A stretch of 39,261 bases of DNA from Candidatus Saccharimonadota bacterium. GTDB lineage: Bacteria; Patescibacteriota; Saccharimonadia; Saccharimonadales; UBA4665. The position numbers and the translations under genes were made by a program. A model generated the notes under the pieces. The model did no database searches. It was not told where the DNA came from and saw only the letters and a list, made by a program, of their open reading frames with translations. Of the stretch, positions 15,177 to 22,773 are shown piece after piece (position 1 is the stretch's first letter; every line of letters starts with the position of its first letter). Location of the stretch: assembly GCA_018062785.1 (NCBI GenBank), contig JAGORO010000007.1:1-39261 (forward strand), in the 5' to 3' direction.

Positions 15177-15471
15177 ACTAACAAACATTTCATATTCGCA
15201 ATCTATAGTCTTAGCATGCGACTAAGATAGTTTCGCATGAGCGTCCGAAAATATAAAACGCTACCTAAAATATTCGGCATCTTCTAGGGCATTGCTTAAT
15301 TTAAATTAAGCGTATACGGCAACTGGCTTAGCAAAAGCGAGTTTAACGCTTTCGAAAGCAGCAGCTACCTTATCAGATAATTTTGCAATTACTGAGTTTT
15401 GCCTATAACGCTGACAAGCGACCTGCAATCAGAATGTAAATGTACCAATGTCGAGCTTAAAATTCAGCCCC
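15079..15471 (-). ncRNA. ssrA: tmRNA (transfer-messenger RNA)
   Basis: Rescues stalled ribosomes and tags the nascent chain for degradation. The 5' GGGGCTG (from 15471) pairs with CAGCTCC before A and an encoded CCA (15079). A P2 helix pairs ACATTC...TGCAGG with CCTGTA...GAATGT. The likely resume codon is GCA (15384-15386), giving a 26-residue tag that begins AKLSDKVAAAF, ends KPVAVYA and stops at TAA (15306-15308) inside a perfect 18-nt palindrome. Length is 393 nt. Oddity: the T-arm GTGGG/CCCAC encloses GGCAGTA instead of a TTCRANY-type loop. The 3' end is overlapped antisense by the recombinase ORF and duplicated at 11095. A TATAAT box lies at 15509-15514. Confidence 0.92.
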
Positions 15472-15508
15472 ATTTTCACAGCCATAAAGCAAGGCTGCCC
15501 AGATCAAT

Positions 15509-15514
15509 ATTATA
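15509..15514 (-). promoter_or_regulatory. -10 box of tmRNA
   Basis: Minus-strand TATAAT sits 37 nt upstream of the mature 5' end, which implies a 5' leader of about 30 nt to be removed by RNase P. No clear -35 box is seen. Confidence 0.6.
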
Positions 15515-15586
15515 GCAAAAACGTAAGCAAAAAGCAAATAATACTTTGGCTGTGAGATTTCGTACACAAACCTTTTGCGTAAGGAG

Positions 15587-15592
15587 TATACT
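15587..15592 (+). promoter_or_regulatory. -10 box of the 55-aa ORF
   Basis: TATACT lies 21 nt before the ATG at 15614, leaving room for the GGAGGA ribosome-binding site: a leadered counterpart to the leaderless promoters. Confidence 0.55.
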
Positions 15593-15613
15593 GGAACATA
15601 GGAGGAACACACT

Positions 15614-15781
15614 ATGTCACTACAAGAAAAATTCCGACATCAACGTAAGGGCGAGGGCAGCAAGGCTCGCAGTACACTCCACAAACATGACGGGCACAAA
15701 ATGGCCAATGTCGTAAACCACGTACACTCCGTACGGCAGCACCTACTAGGAGCAGCAAAGCTACCGGATACAAAGATTTAG
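15614..15781 (+). CDS. Small basic protein, 55 aa
   Basis: Starts MSLQEKFRHQRKGEGSKARS and ends LLGAAKLPDTKI. It is rich in Lys, Arg and His, so it may bind nucleic acid. The ATG follows GGAGGA by 8 nt and a TATACT box lies further upstream; both signals support expression. It lies divergent from tmRNA and outside the integrative element. No family recognised. Confidence 0.6.
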   Translation: MSLQEKFRHQRKGEGSKARSTLHKHDGHKMANVVNHVHSVRQHLLGAAKLPDTKI

Positions 15782-15835
15782 TATACCTTGAGTAAATAAA
15801 GAACCAATATTGCTCTGTTGCAATGGGGTAGATAT

Positions 15836-16246
15836 TTACTTATGTAACTTTGGGTCAAATACGGCTAAGAACACCTCCATATTAGGGAAAATATTTTCTT
15901 TCCTTGACTCTTCGGGACTGAAAAATTTTAGTTCTACGCACTCGTCCGACGGAATAAAGTCCAGATTTCTGAGCTTGATCTCGTAGATAGCGTTAGCCAC
16001 AAAGCCTCCATGTCCAGCCTTAGGGGCGGTAATAAAATATTTCGGGGTGTCCGATACCTCAATCACCTCTAGCCCAGTCTCTTCTTTGATTTCTCATCTG
16101 AGGCAGACAATAGGGTTTTCACCGTGATCTAGTCCACCACCAAGGAACTCCCATTTACCGTTGTCTTCCTTTGCTAGCAAAAACCTGCCGATGCTGTCCA
16201 CTACGGTCCCCTTGATGCTCACTCGGTAATGGTTTTGTTCGTTCAT
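15836..16246 (-). pseudogene. Nudix hydrolase, broken by a nonsense codon
   Basis: The two halves are in one frame. The first is MNEQNHYRVSIKGTVVDSIGRFLLAKEDNGKWEFLGGGLDHGENPIVCLR. An in-frame TGA (16094-16096) follows, and then the second half, starting EIKEETGLEVIEVS. Joined, they give a Nudix box G-x5-E-x7-R-E-U-x-EE-x-G-U in which the stop occupies the Arg position (CGA to TGA is one transition). Neither half alone holds the whole catalytic box, so the enzyme should be dead unless the codon is read through. The start at 16246 has AAGGGG and a TATACT box upstream. An intact protein would be ~136 aa, a usual Nudix size hydrolysing nucleoside-diphosphate derivatives. Confidence 0.8.
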
Positions 16247-16311
16247 TATGATGCCCCTTGTCGTAAAGTATACACCAAACAAAAAACCAGTCTAACGACC
16301 GGTCCTTGGTT

Positions 16312-16388
<77 letters not shown>

Positions 16389-16424
16389 TGAATCTGGCTA
16401 TCAAATAACATCATGCTATAAATG

Positions 16425-16640
16425 TGCGTGTATGGCTTGTTGGCTAGAGCGCTTGTGAAAGCGACACTTCTCTTACATGCCTTCGGCATGGGCCAACTGA
16501 GCATGTCCTTTCGTCAGGGTTCACGCATGTATCTTGTTTTGTCCTAGCGGACAAGAGTGTTGATACGCGTCGATCAAATGCTATGCTCTTCCTCTCAAAA
16601 TTCTACTCAGTCGCCTTTGGCTCCTTGGATTAGAATTTTG
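16425..16640. repeat. Hairpin-rich stretch with inverted pieces of the tRNA-Ala D-arm
   Basis: TGCGTG/CACGCA (16425-16430/16522-16527) encloses GTTGGC/GCCAAC (16439-16444/16492-16497). Inside are two hairpins, one CGCTT-GTGA-AAGCG and one CATGCC-TTC-GGCATG (ending 16490). A TTGTCC-TAGC-GGACAA hairpin follows, then a 10-bp arm CAAAATTCTA/TAGAATTTTG near 16596-16640. GTTGGCTAGAGCGCTTG at 16439-16455 is identical to the tRNA-Ala D-arm region but inverted relative to the tRNA gene. GCTCAGTTGGC occurs on the other side in the tRNA's own orientation. No ORF is convincing in 16389-16735. Nature unknown. Confidence 0.45.
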
Positions 16641-16735
16641 GCAAAAACCCAGAATACCTTGAGGGTTCAGAGGTTAAGTGTAGCGGGTTGTGTAATTGCG
16701 GGCAAGTAGTTTGTCGAGGCCACTCTAGAGCCGAG

Positions 16736-17353
16736 CTAACGTTCGGCAAGCATTTCGCGGTTTCTAACCGCTTGGAACGCAATGCCGATAGCCAAAAGGC
16801 CAATGCTCAACAGACCGAGGCCAAGAATAGTAAGTACCAGCGATCCAAAAGAAAATTCAGAAACGAGGTTTTCGAAGTGATTATTTGCAAATGGCAGTAA
16901 CACAGACATGGCAAGGATGAAACTAACCAGTAAAGACATGAGCGAGCAAAAGTGCACTATACGTTGCCGCAATAAGAACTGCTGGTAGGCCTTCTGGTCA
17001 AATGATTCTGGGTGGGTATACTGCCCAGACCCAACTTCTTTCTGGTAAGAATATTTTGAATTTGCCGACAAAATACTCTGTACTATAAAGTAGACAATCA
17101 GACCCACGAAGCACCAAAACAAAAAAAGCACCACAGTTTTACTGAATTCAAAGTCGTCAATTTTCGCCAAAAACCCAGTGATATTTTGCCCTGCTTGGCT
17201 CTGGACGAACTGCCTTGTACCAGCCACATCGTATGCGTCTAGGATCGTTCCCAAGTTGCCGAGAACCATAAGGAGGGCGCTAAAGATTGTCGCATACGCA
17301 AAGTCTACGCCGTCAGGTCTTGCCTTTTGCCAGAAGTTTTTAAATGTATCCAT
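16736..17353 (-). CDS. Four-helix integral membrane protein, uncharacterised
   Basis: A 205-aa protein. Hydrophobic helices lie at about 18-40, 72-95, 130-153 and 168-192. A Tyr/Gln/Lys-rich loop (SANSKYSYQKEVGSGQYTHPE) sits between helices 2 and 3. Short charged ends suggest both termini are cytoplasmic. The ATG follows AAAAAAGG and a TATGAT box. It is divergent from the MurF-like gene with a ~80-nt shared upstream region. I recognise no family. Confidence 0.75.
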   Translation of the reverse strand: MDTFKNFWQKARPDGVDFAYATIFSALLMVLGNLGTILDAYDVAGTRQFVQSQAGQNITGFLAKIDDFEFSKTVVLFLFWCFVGLIVYFIVQSILSANSKYSYQKEVGSGQYTHPESFDQKAYQQFLLRQRIVHFCSLMSLLVSFILAMSVLLPFANNHFENLVSEFSFGSLVLTILGLGLLSIGLLAIGIAFQAVRNREMLAER

Positions 17354-17422
17354 CCTTTTTTCATCATACTATACGCACAAGCAAAAGCAATAACATCGTA
17401 GTAGGAATGCCAAAAAGTAGGC

Positions 17423-17428
17423 TATACT
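17423..17428 (+). promoter_or_regulatory. -10 box of the MurF-like gene
   Basis: TATACT lies 1 nt before the ATG at 17430 and 7 nt before an in-frame ATG at 17436. The usual 6-7 nt spacing in this window favours the second. Confidence 0.5.
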
Positions 17429-17435
17429 TATGGTT

Positions 17436-19049
17436 ATGGTGTTACGTACTTTGATGTGGTTATACTCTCCAAAATTAGCAGCCAGATTGGTCGCAGCATT
17501 ACATACCCGAAGCAATTCGGTTCCAGAATACTTGCGCTGGTTCCATAGTCTAGGGGCTGCTACCCTGACAAAAGATACTGAGAGCTTCAATGATTCTCAG
17601 CGCGTAAGAATGCTTCAATTGTTGGTGCTAGTATGGGTTATCTTAGTCTGTACGTTGTATATGCAGTGGTATAAGGGCGAACAGGCTGGGTATTGGGCTT
17701 TTGCGGTCGCACTGTTTTTGGCTTATCCTTTGGTCTTGACCTACAGCCTAGCGATTTTTGAGGGAGTGGGTCAGATTGCGCAGAATTTATTGCACCCCAA
17801 AAAATTTGGTAAACACCTACTAGCGTCTATTCTCGAGAGCCAAGTAAGGCGCTTACGTAAAAAACATAGGTTTACGGTCGTTGCCGTGGCGGGATCGGTG
17901 GGAAAGACCTCCACAAAGACCGCTGTGGCCCAAGTGCTAGGCCAGCGCTATCGGGTTTTGTACCAACGGGGCAACTATAACGACCGGCTTACTGTGCCGC
18001 TCATATTCTTCGGTATTTCGGCGCCAAACGTACTCAATGTATTTGCATGGATGCGTCGTTTAGGGGCTATCGAGTCGGCTATCTCGCAGCCGTACCCTTA
18101 CGATGTTGTGGTTGTAGAGCTGGGTACGGATGTGCTAGGGCAGATGCGACAGTTTGCTTACCTCAAACCTGATTTGACTGTACTAACAAGTATTGCGCCA
18201 GAGCATATGCAAAACTTTACGTCGCTTGATGATGTTGCCGCTGAAGAACTTCAAGTATTCACTTACAGCAAAAAAGTTCTCGCAAATATCGACGACATTG
18301 CCCCGAAGTATTTGGCAAAATTACAATTCGCAAGTTACGGCTACGGCAAGAGTGATTATCGAATTTCGACAAAAGCGCAAGGCATACAGCCTCAGACCCT
18401 AACAGTCACCTATAAAAGAACCAAGTTGACTACCCGATCGGCTATCTTGGGGGAGCCGGGCGCAAAAAGTGTCACGGCCGCGATGGCAACTGCGCATATG
18501 CTAGGAATGCCAAGCACCGAAATCGTAGAAGCAGTGGCCAGTGTCAATCCTGTAGCCGGTCGCCTGCAGCTACTTGAAGGCAAGCGCGAATCGATCCTCA
18601 TTGATGACACCTACAACGCAAGTCCATCTGCCGTTCAGGCTGCGCTGAAGCTTCTTTATTCTGTGAAATCCACGCAGCGAATTGCGCTTTTGGGCAGCAT
18701 GAATGAGCTTGGTGTGCACTCAAAGCTAGCACACCAGGCAGTGGGCAGCGCGTGTGATCCAAAAAAACTCGATATTGTAGTTGTGGTCGGCCAAGAGGCA
18801 GGTCGTTGGCTGGCTCCAAAGGCTCGAGCGATGGGGTGTGAAGTTCATGTCTTTACCTCCCCCTATGCGGCAGGCAACTTTGTTGCTAAGCGTCTAAAAA
18901 AAGGAGCGGTAGTCTTGGCCAAGGGGTCTCAAAACGGCGTATTTCTCGAAGAGGCGCTTAAGCCACTCATCAAACATCCGAGCGATACTGCCAAACTCGT
19001 ACGGCAAAATCAGGCTTGGGCTATCGCAAAGAAAAAAGCATTCAGGTAG
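17436..19049 (+). CDS. murF: MurF-type Mur ligase with an N-terminal membrane domain
   Basis: Probable UDP-N-acetylmuramoyl-tripeptide--D-alanyl-D-alanine ligase, the last cytoplasmic step of peptidoglycan precursor synthesis. Two transmembrane helices at about 60-110 precede the ligase; canonical MurF is soluble. The ATP loop is AVAGSVGKTSTKTAVAQVL. It is followed by the metal/substrate region VVELGTDVLGQM and LTSIAPEHMQNF. The MurF-type signature IDDTYNASPSAVQAAL follows, then the C-terminal LLGSMNELG and VLAKGSQN. At ~537 aa it is longer than E. coli MurF (~450) because of the membrane domain. The membrane anchor could channel product to MraY. The ATG at 17430 is an alternative start, less likely given the promoter spacing. 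Confidence 0.88.
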   Translation: MVLRTLMWLYSPKLAARLVAALHTRSNSVPEYLRWFHSLGAATLTKDTESFNDSQRVRMLQLLVLVWVILVCTLYMQWYKGEQAGYWAFAVALFLAYPLVLTYSLAIFEGVGQIAQNLLHPKKFGKHLLASILESQVRRLRKKHRFTVVAVAGSVGKTSTKTAVAQVLGQRYRVLYQRGNYNDRLTVPLIFFGISAPNVLNVFAWMRRLGAIESAISQPYPYDVVVVELGTDVLGQMRQFAYLKPDLTVLTSIAPEHMQNFTSLDDVAAEELQVFTYSKKVLANIDDIAPKYLAKLQFASYGYGKSDYRISTKAQGIQPQTLTVTYKRTKLTTRSAILGEPGAKSVTAAMATAHMLGMPSTEIVEAVASVNPVAGRLQLLEGKRESILIDDTYNASPSAVQAALKLLYSVKSTQRIALLGSMNELGVHSKLAHQAVGSACDPKKLDIVVVVGQEAGRWLAPKARAMGCEVHVFTSPYAAGNFVAKRLKKGAVVLAKGSQNGVFLEEALKPLIKHPSDTAKLVRQNQAWAIAKKKAFR

Positions 19050-19104
19050 TCGGTACGGCAATGCCACAGAAGGCACGAACGTATCGACCAAGTTGTAGAT
19101 ATGG

Positions 19105-19110
19105 TATGAT
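19105..19110 (+). promoter_or_regulatory. -10 box of the DUF5663-like gene
   Basis: TATGAT ends 6 nt before the ATG at 19117. Confidence 0.5.
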
Positions 19111-19116
19111 AAGCGT

Positions 19117-19662
19117 ATGTTAAAACTCGACAACAACCTTCTACAAGAATTAGGATTGGGCATTCTGCCAGAGGAGCAAAAGCGCTCAATGTTGCAGCAC
19201 ATTTACGATACGCTTGAGCTACGTGTTGGCACTCGCCTTGCCAATCAAATGACCGATCAGCAGCTACAGGAATTTGAGCAATTCATTGATGCTGGCGGCG
19301 AGAACAATCAGGCCCAAGCGCTGCAATGGCTCGAGACAAATCTGCCCAACTACAAACAAGTTGTGAATGATGTGTTCGAAGAGTTGAAGGGCGAAGTAAA
19401 GCAGATGGCTCCCCAGATTTTGGCAGCTACACCAGCGCCTACTACACAAGGAGTTGTAGATCAGCCCCAAGTCCCAGCACAAGATTTTACTGCCTCGCAG
19501 TCACCGCGGCCCGTCGCCGCGCCAGACCATACGAGTCAACAAACCCCGCAACCAAGCTATGGCGCCCAGCCACAGCCGATGTCACCGCAGACTCCACATC
19601 AGCCGTATTCCCAGCAGCCACAACCAGGCTACTCAAATCATCAAGATCAACCACCTGCTTAG
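19117..19662 (+). CDS. DUF5663-like protein with a Pro/Gln-rich tail
   Basis: 181 aa. The N-terminal ~95 residues are predicted helical (LLQELGLGILPEEQKRSMLQ, then TDQQLQEFEQFIDAGGENN) and resemble the DUF5663 domain common in Patescibacteria. This assignment is from memory and is tentative. The remaining ~85 residues are disordered, with repeated QTPQPSY/QPQP-type units. There is no signal peptide or membrane helix. It converges on fmt, and the two stop codons overlap by 3 nt (19660-19662 and 19659-19661). Function unknown. Confidence 0.75.
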   Translation: MLKLDNNLLQELGLGILPEEQKRSMLQHIYDTLELRVGTRLANQMTDQQLQEFEQFIDAGGENNQAQALQWLETNLPNYKQVVNDVFEELKGEVKQMAPQILAATPAPTTQGVVDQPQVPAQDFTASQSPRPVAAPDHTSQQTPQPSYGAQPQPMSPQTPHQPYSQQPQPGYSNHQDQPPA

Positions 19663-20633
19663 ATTTTCTGAATACTACTTCCGTAGCCTGCTAGGAATGC
19701 TTGAGCGGCCATTTCTTGCTTGCCAGCTGGCTTAAGCGCGTCGATTCCAAGAGCCCCAGCCGCTGTCTGTATCAGTAGCTGCTTACCGTGCACAAACACA
19801 TCGCCATTTGCTAGTTTCGTATCTGGCAGTTCATTTTCATTCACGACATGTGCCTTTGTTACGATGACGTCAATGCTATCGATCGTCGTGCGACTTTTGG
19901 GCCAGCCATGGAAGGCACGAATTTCTCGCTCTAGATCGTGTGCAGATTTGGAAAAATCAAGTACGCTATCTTGTTTAGTAAGCTTGCGTGAGTACGATGC
20001 TTCGGCGGGATAGTCTGGAACATGTCGGTGAATATCGAACTGCGATTGCTCAATTTTTTTGGCCGAAACAATGTAGTCTGGCAACAAGTCGCGCAGTAGA
20101 GCATCACTGAGACCGATAAGTTTGGCGGTCAGTTCCTCGTTGGTGAGTGTGTCGATATCTTCTTGAATCCCAATTCCAAGCAGCGGTCCTTCGTCCATTG
20201 CTTCGACGAGGTGCATCAGGCTAACCCCAGTTTTTTTCTGTCCGCTCAGTAGCGAAAAGGTAATTGGATCGGCCCCACGCCACTCGGGCAACAGGCTAAA
20301 GTGGCTATTTATGATTCCTCGTGGAAACGCATCAATGACATCTCGTGAAACAATAATGCCGAAATCTATGAGCACGCCAACGTTGCTTTTGAAGTTGGCT
20401 TTCTGGACTGCGTCGGAAGCTTCGTGCTTGGAGCTAACGAGCACTGTTGGCAGCGAATGGTTTTCGGCAACGGTGAGCACCGGCACCGAGCCACGGTGGT
20501 GCGCAGGCCGAGGCTTGGTGACGATTGCTTCGATGGCAAAATTTTCTAGGAGTAACTCTAACGAGCGGGCAGCGACCGGTCCAGTGCCAAAAAAAACAAC
20601 CGAAGGTTTAGTCTTCGCCCCAGAGTGTGGCAT
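19659..20633 (-). CDS. fmt: Methionyl-tRNA formyltransferase
   Basis: Formylates initiator Met-tRNA using 10-formyl-THF. At 324 aa it has normal length. The N-terminus reads VVFFGTGPVAARSLELLL. The folate-binding signature is NSHFSLLPEWRGADPITFSLLSG, with the catalytic Asn and His, and TGVSLMHLVEAMDEGPLL follows. A C-terminal OB-like domain is present (FHGWPKSRTTI...). It begins 26 nt inside the end of def, so the pair is translationally linked in the order def-fmt. The two enzymes add and then remove the formyl group. 5-formyl-THF cyclo-ligase at 35759 serves the same folate pool. Confidence 0.95.
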   Translation of the reverse strand: MPHSGAKTKPSVVFFGTGPVAARSLELLLENFAIEAIVTKPRPAHHRGSVPVLTVAENHSLPTVLVSSKHEASDAVQKANFKSNVGVLIDFGIIVSRDVIDAFPRGIINSHFSLLPEWRGADPITFSLLSGQKKTGVSLMHLVEAMDEGPLLGIGIQEDIDTLTNEELTAKLIGLSDALLRDLLPDYIVSAKKIEQSQFDIHRHVPDYPAEASYSRKLTKQDSVLDFSKSAHDLEREIRAFHGWPKSRTTIDSIDVIVTKAHVVNENELPDTKLANGDVFVHGKQLLIQTAAGALGIDALKPAGKQEMAAQAFLAGYGSSIQKI

Positions 20634-21186
20634 TGTTCTCGATTTCCTTTTTGTAATCTAGACCCTTAAGCTTACCATCCTTGTCGAGTGTGAAGAAGGC
20701 CTTTTCATCCTCGCGGATGTGGTCGATAAACACTTTGCCGTTGGTGTGGTCTATTTCGTGCTGAAAAATGCGCGCCAGAAACCCTTCTGCTGTGAGGCGG
20801 ATTTCTTTGCCATCTTCGTCGAGTGCCTTAACGCGCACGCGGCTATGGCGAGGCACGAGGCCGTAAAGGTCCTTGATGCTCAGGCAGCCCTCATAGTCTT
20901 CGAAAATCTCGCCCTCGTACTTGGTAATCTCTGGGTTAATAAACACTCGAAACGTCTTGTTTTTTTTATCGTTGAAATCGCTGCGGATGACAACCACGCG
21001 CCACAGCTCGTTGATCTGGACGGCAGCGAGCGCGACGCCTACTTCGTGGTCACGGGTTGCTTCCCAATCGAGCGTCGTTTGACGCATGGTTTCGATAAGC
21101 TGGGTGATTTCGTCACCAATAAATCCTACTTTTTTGGAACGTTGGCGTAAGTGCGGGTTGGGCAAACTAATTAATTTCTTTTCCAT
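20608..21186 (-). CDS. def: Peptide deformylase
   Basis: Removes the N-formyl group from nascent proteins, as a metalloenzyme. 192 aa. The three signature motifs are present with small changes. Motif 1 is VGVALAAVQIN (usual GxGLAAxQ). Motif 2 is EGCLSI, with the metal-binding Cys. Motif 3 is RIFQHEIDHTNGKVF, with the two metal-binding His and the catalytic Glu. The C-terminus extends ~30 residues beyond motif 3. A TATACT box lies 12 nt upstream of the ATG. It overlaps fmt by 26 nt. Confidence 0.95.
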   Translation of the reverse strand: MEKKLISLPNPHLRQRSKKVGFIGDEITQLIETMRQTTLDWEATRDHEVGVALAAVQINELWRVVVIRSDFNDKKNKTFRVFINPEITKYEGEIFEDYEGCLSIKDLYGLVPRHSRVRVKALDEDGKEIRLTAEGFLARIFQHEIDHTNGKVFIDHIREDEKAFFTLDKDGKLKGLDYKKEIENNATLWGED

Positions 21187-21205
21187 AACTTCTCACAAAG
21201 TATAG

Positions 21206-21242
21206 CATGTTAGACGTTGGACATTAGACGTTTGATGTTGGA
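21206..21242. repeat. Imperfect short tandem repeat
   Basis: Units like TTAGACGTTGGACA, TTAGACGTTTGATGTTGG repeat about 2.5 times between def and the KH-protein gene. A hairpin AGGCCC-TTC-GGGCCT lies near 21321-21335. No gene lies in 21187-21405. Confidence 0.4.
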
Positions 21243-21405
21243 AAATCTCATTAACACCAATAGTCTAAGCTTCATCACCATTTTCACATCTCACCTCTAA
21301 TAATTCATCCTCGTTCGGCAGGCCCTTCGGGCCTAGGGGTGCTCGGCTAATGCCTCGAAGATCGGGAATGGAATTCTTTCTAAATTCTACCTTCCGGCGT
21401 CCAGC

Positions 21406-21870
21406 TTATATATCAAGATCATCGAGGTCGGCAAGTTCGGCACGGGTGCGAGCAAGGGCATCGCTTTCGGGCTTTACTTCTGGCTCAGCTGGCTTTTCTT
21501 CGAGCTTTTCCTCTTGGGCTGTGACGTCTTCGTCTCGAGCATTACTTTTAACGGGGGTGGTATCATTGTCATTTTGGGATCGTATAGGCTGTTCCATTGG
21601 CTGGCCGTTTTCGTCCAAACGATCTACATCAACAATCTTGAGATTGTAGCGAGCCTCTTGCTTGGTGCCGAGTGCACGAAGCAGGGTGCGGATGCTTTGT
21701 GCGGTTGCGCCGCGCTTGCCGATCACGCGGCCAAGGTCTTCTGGGTGGACAGTTAGTTCAAGCAGAACTCCTTTTTCATCGACACGACGCTCAATAGAAA
21801 CTGCATCGGGGTTACTAACGAGTGATTTTACGACAAATTCTACAAATTGCTGGTCTATGCTGGCTGACAT
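21406..21870 (-). CDS. KhpA-like KH-domain RNA-binding protein with an acidic extension
   Basis: 154 aa. The first ~78 residues form a type II KH domain like KhpA: FVEFVVKSLVSNPDAV, VHPEDLGRVIGKRGATAQSI with the GxxG loop, RTLLRAL. KhpA proteins are usually ~75-85 aa. Here a second half of similar size is acidic and probably disordered (EEKLEEKPAEPEVKPESDALA, ending DLDDLDI). The likely role is sRNA/mRNA binding in cell-envelope regulation, by analogy. Translation is from GAAGGAG 5 nt before the ATG, with a TATACT box upstream that abuts a 25-nt inverted repeat. trmD lies divergently upstream. Confidence 0.85.
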   Translation of the reverse strand: MSASIDQQFVEFVVKSLVSNPDAVSIERRVDEKGVLLELTVHPEDLGRVIGKRGATAQSIRTLLRALGTKQEARYNLKIVDVDRLDENGQPMEQPIRSQNDNDTTPVKSNARDEDVTAQEEKLEEKPAEPEVKPESDALARTRAELADLDDLDI

Positions 21871-21905
21871 GGCTTCTCCTTCAGGTTAGTTACGTGTATA
21901 AGTAT

Positions 21906-21930
21906 ACCACCTCGTGATGTACGAGGTGGT
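21906..21930. promoter_or_regulatory. Inverted repeat abutting the -10 box of the KH-protein gene
   Basis: ACCACCTCGT (21906-21915) pairs with ACGAGGTGGT (21921-21930) perfectly with loop GATGT. On the minus strand it runs directly into TATACT (21901-21906) and so covers the spacer. An operator, or an attenuator hairpin for an upstream transcript, is possible; there is no T-tract. Confidence 0.45.
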
Positions 21931-22057
21931 GTTGTAAAGACAACTCGCTTATGGTACGCTACCAGTGTCTTATAGAAATATAGAGACCAAAACAAACACA
22001 CCTATACGCTTCTGCGAGTCAAAACGTAAACAAACATTTTGAGAGCTTATATGTGGC

Positions 22058-22085
22058 AAAAAGATCAGTTTCGGCTGATCTTTTT
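22058..22085. terminator. Bidirectional intrinsic terminator before trmD
   Basis: GATCAG/CTGATC (22063-22068/22075-22080) is flanked by five A and five T, so it can work on both strands. The trmD -10 box starts 3 nt later. Confidence 0.8.
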
Positions 22086-22087
22086 GC

Positions 22088-22093
22088 TATACT
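22088..22093 (+). promoter_or_regulatory. Extended -10 box of trmD
   Basis: TGCTATACT ends 6 nt before the trmD ATG, directly after a terminator; leaderless. Confidence 0.65.
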
Positions 22094-22099
22094 GCGATC

Positions 22100-22747
22100 A
22101 TGAAGATACTTGTGATAACGCTCTTTCCACAGATGTTCGAAGGCGTTTTGGGCAATAGTATGCTCTGGAAGGCGAGCGATAAAAATATCGTCGAGTACGA
22201 ATTGATAGATTTGCGTCAGTTCGGCCTTGGTCCACGGCAACAGGTCGATGATGTGCCCTACGGCGGTGGTGACGGTATGTTGCTGATGGTTGAGCCGTTG
22301 GTTCGGGCCATAGAATTCGCCAAGTCGAAAAGCCCGGACGCGCGAGTGCTTTTGCCGACACCTCGGGGTAGGGTATATAAACAATCAGACGCAAAACGGC
22401 TCGCTGCGAAAGAGCAAGATATCATCATTGTATGCCCCCGATATGAAGGCTATGACGAGCGGATTATGGAGTGGGTAGACGAGCCAATCTGTATCGGTAA
22501 TTACGTGCTGACCGGAGGAGAGCTGCCAGCTATGGTGATTATCGACAGCGTTGTTCGCCTGCTTCCGGGTGTGCTGGGTGGCGAAACAAGCGCAGCCATC
22601 GAGTCGTTTCAGGATGACGATAAATCTATTGAGTATCCGCAATACACACGCCCCGAAAACTACGAAAATCGAAGAGTCCCAGAGGTCTTGCTAAGTGGGC
22701 ACCATGCTGCAATCGAGCAGTGGCGCAAAAATCAGAGTATACTATAG
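22100..22747 (+). CDS. trmD: tRNA (guanine37-N1)-methyltransferase
   Basis: Methylates G37 next to the anticodon, preventing frameshifts. A SPOUT-fold homodimer. At 215 aa it is slightly short for the family (about 240), mainly at the C-terminus. Motifs: ITLFPQMFEG at the start, DDVPYGGGDGMLLMVEPL, ICPRYEGYDERI-type segment (here VCPRYEGYDERIMEW), and the knot IGNYVLTGGELPAMVIIDSV followed by RLLPGVLG. SAM binds in the trefoil knot. It is the first gene after the terminator; sodN follows 26 nt downstream with its own strong ribosome-binding site, so cotranscription is likely. Confidence 0.96.
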   Translation: MKILVITLFPQMFEGVLGNSMLWKASDKNIVEYELIDLRQFGLGPRQQVDDVPYGGGDGMLLMVEPLVRAIEFAKSKSPDARVLLPTPRGRVYKQSDAKRLAAKEQDIIIVCPRYEGYDERIMEWVDEPICIGNYVLTGGELPAMVIIDSVVRLLPGVLGGETSAAIESFQDDDKSIEYPQYTRPENYENRRVPEVLLSGHHAAIEQWRKNQSIL

Positions 22748-22773
22748 CTATTAGTTACTACGAGGAGGTTGGT

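Noticed and set aside
16094-16096. TGA as a sense codon (as in Gracilibacteria/Absconditabacteria)
   Set aside because: All long conserved genes are intact under the standard code with no internal TGA. TGA also ends the 32017 and 38669 genes and the 34-aa ORF. The Nudix TGA is better explained as a nonsense mutation.
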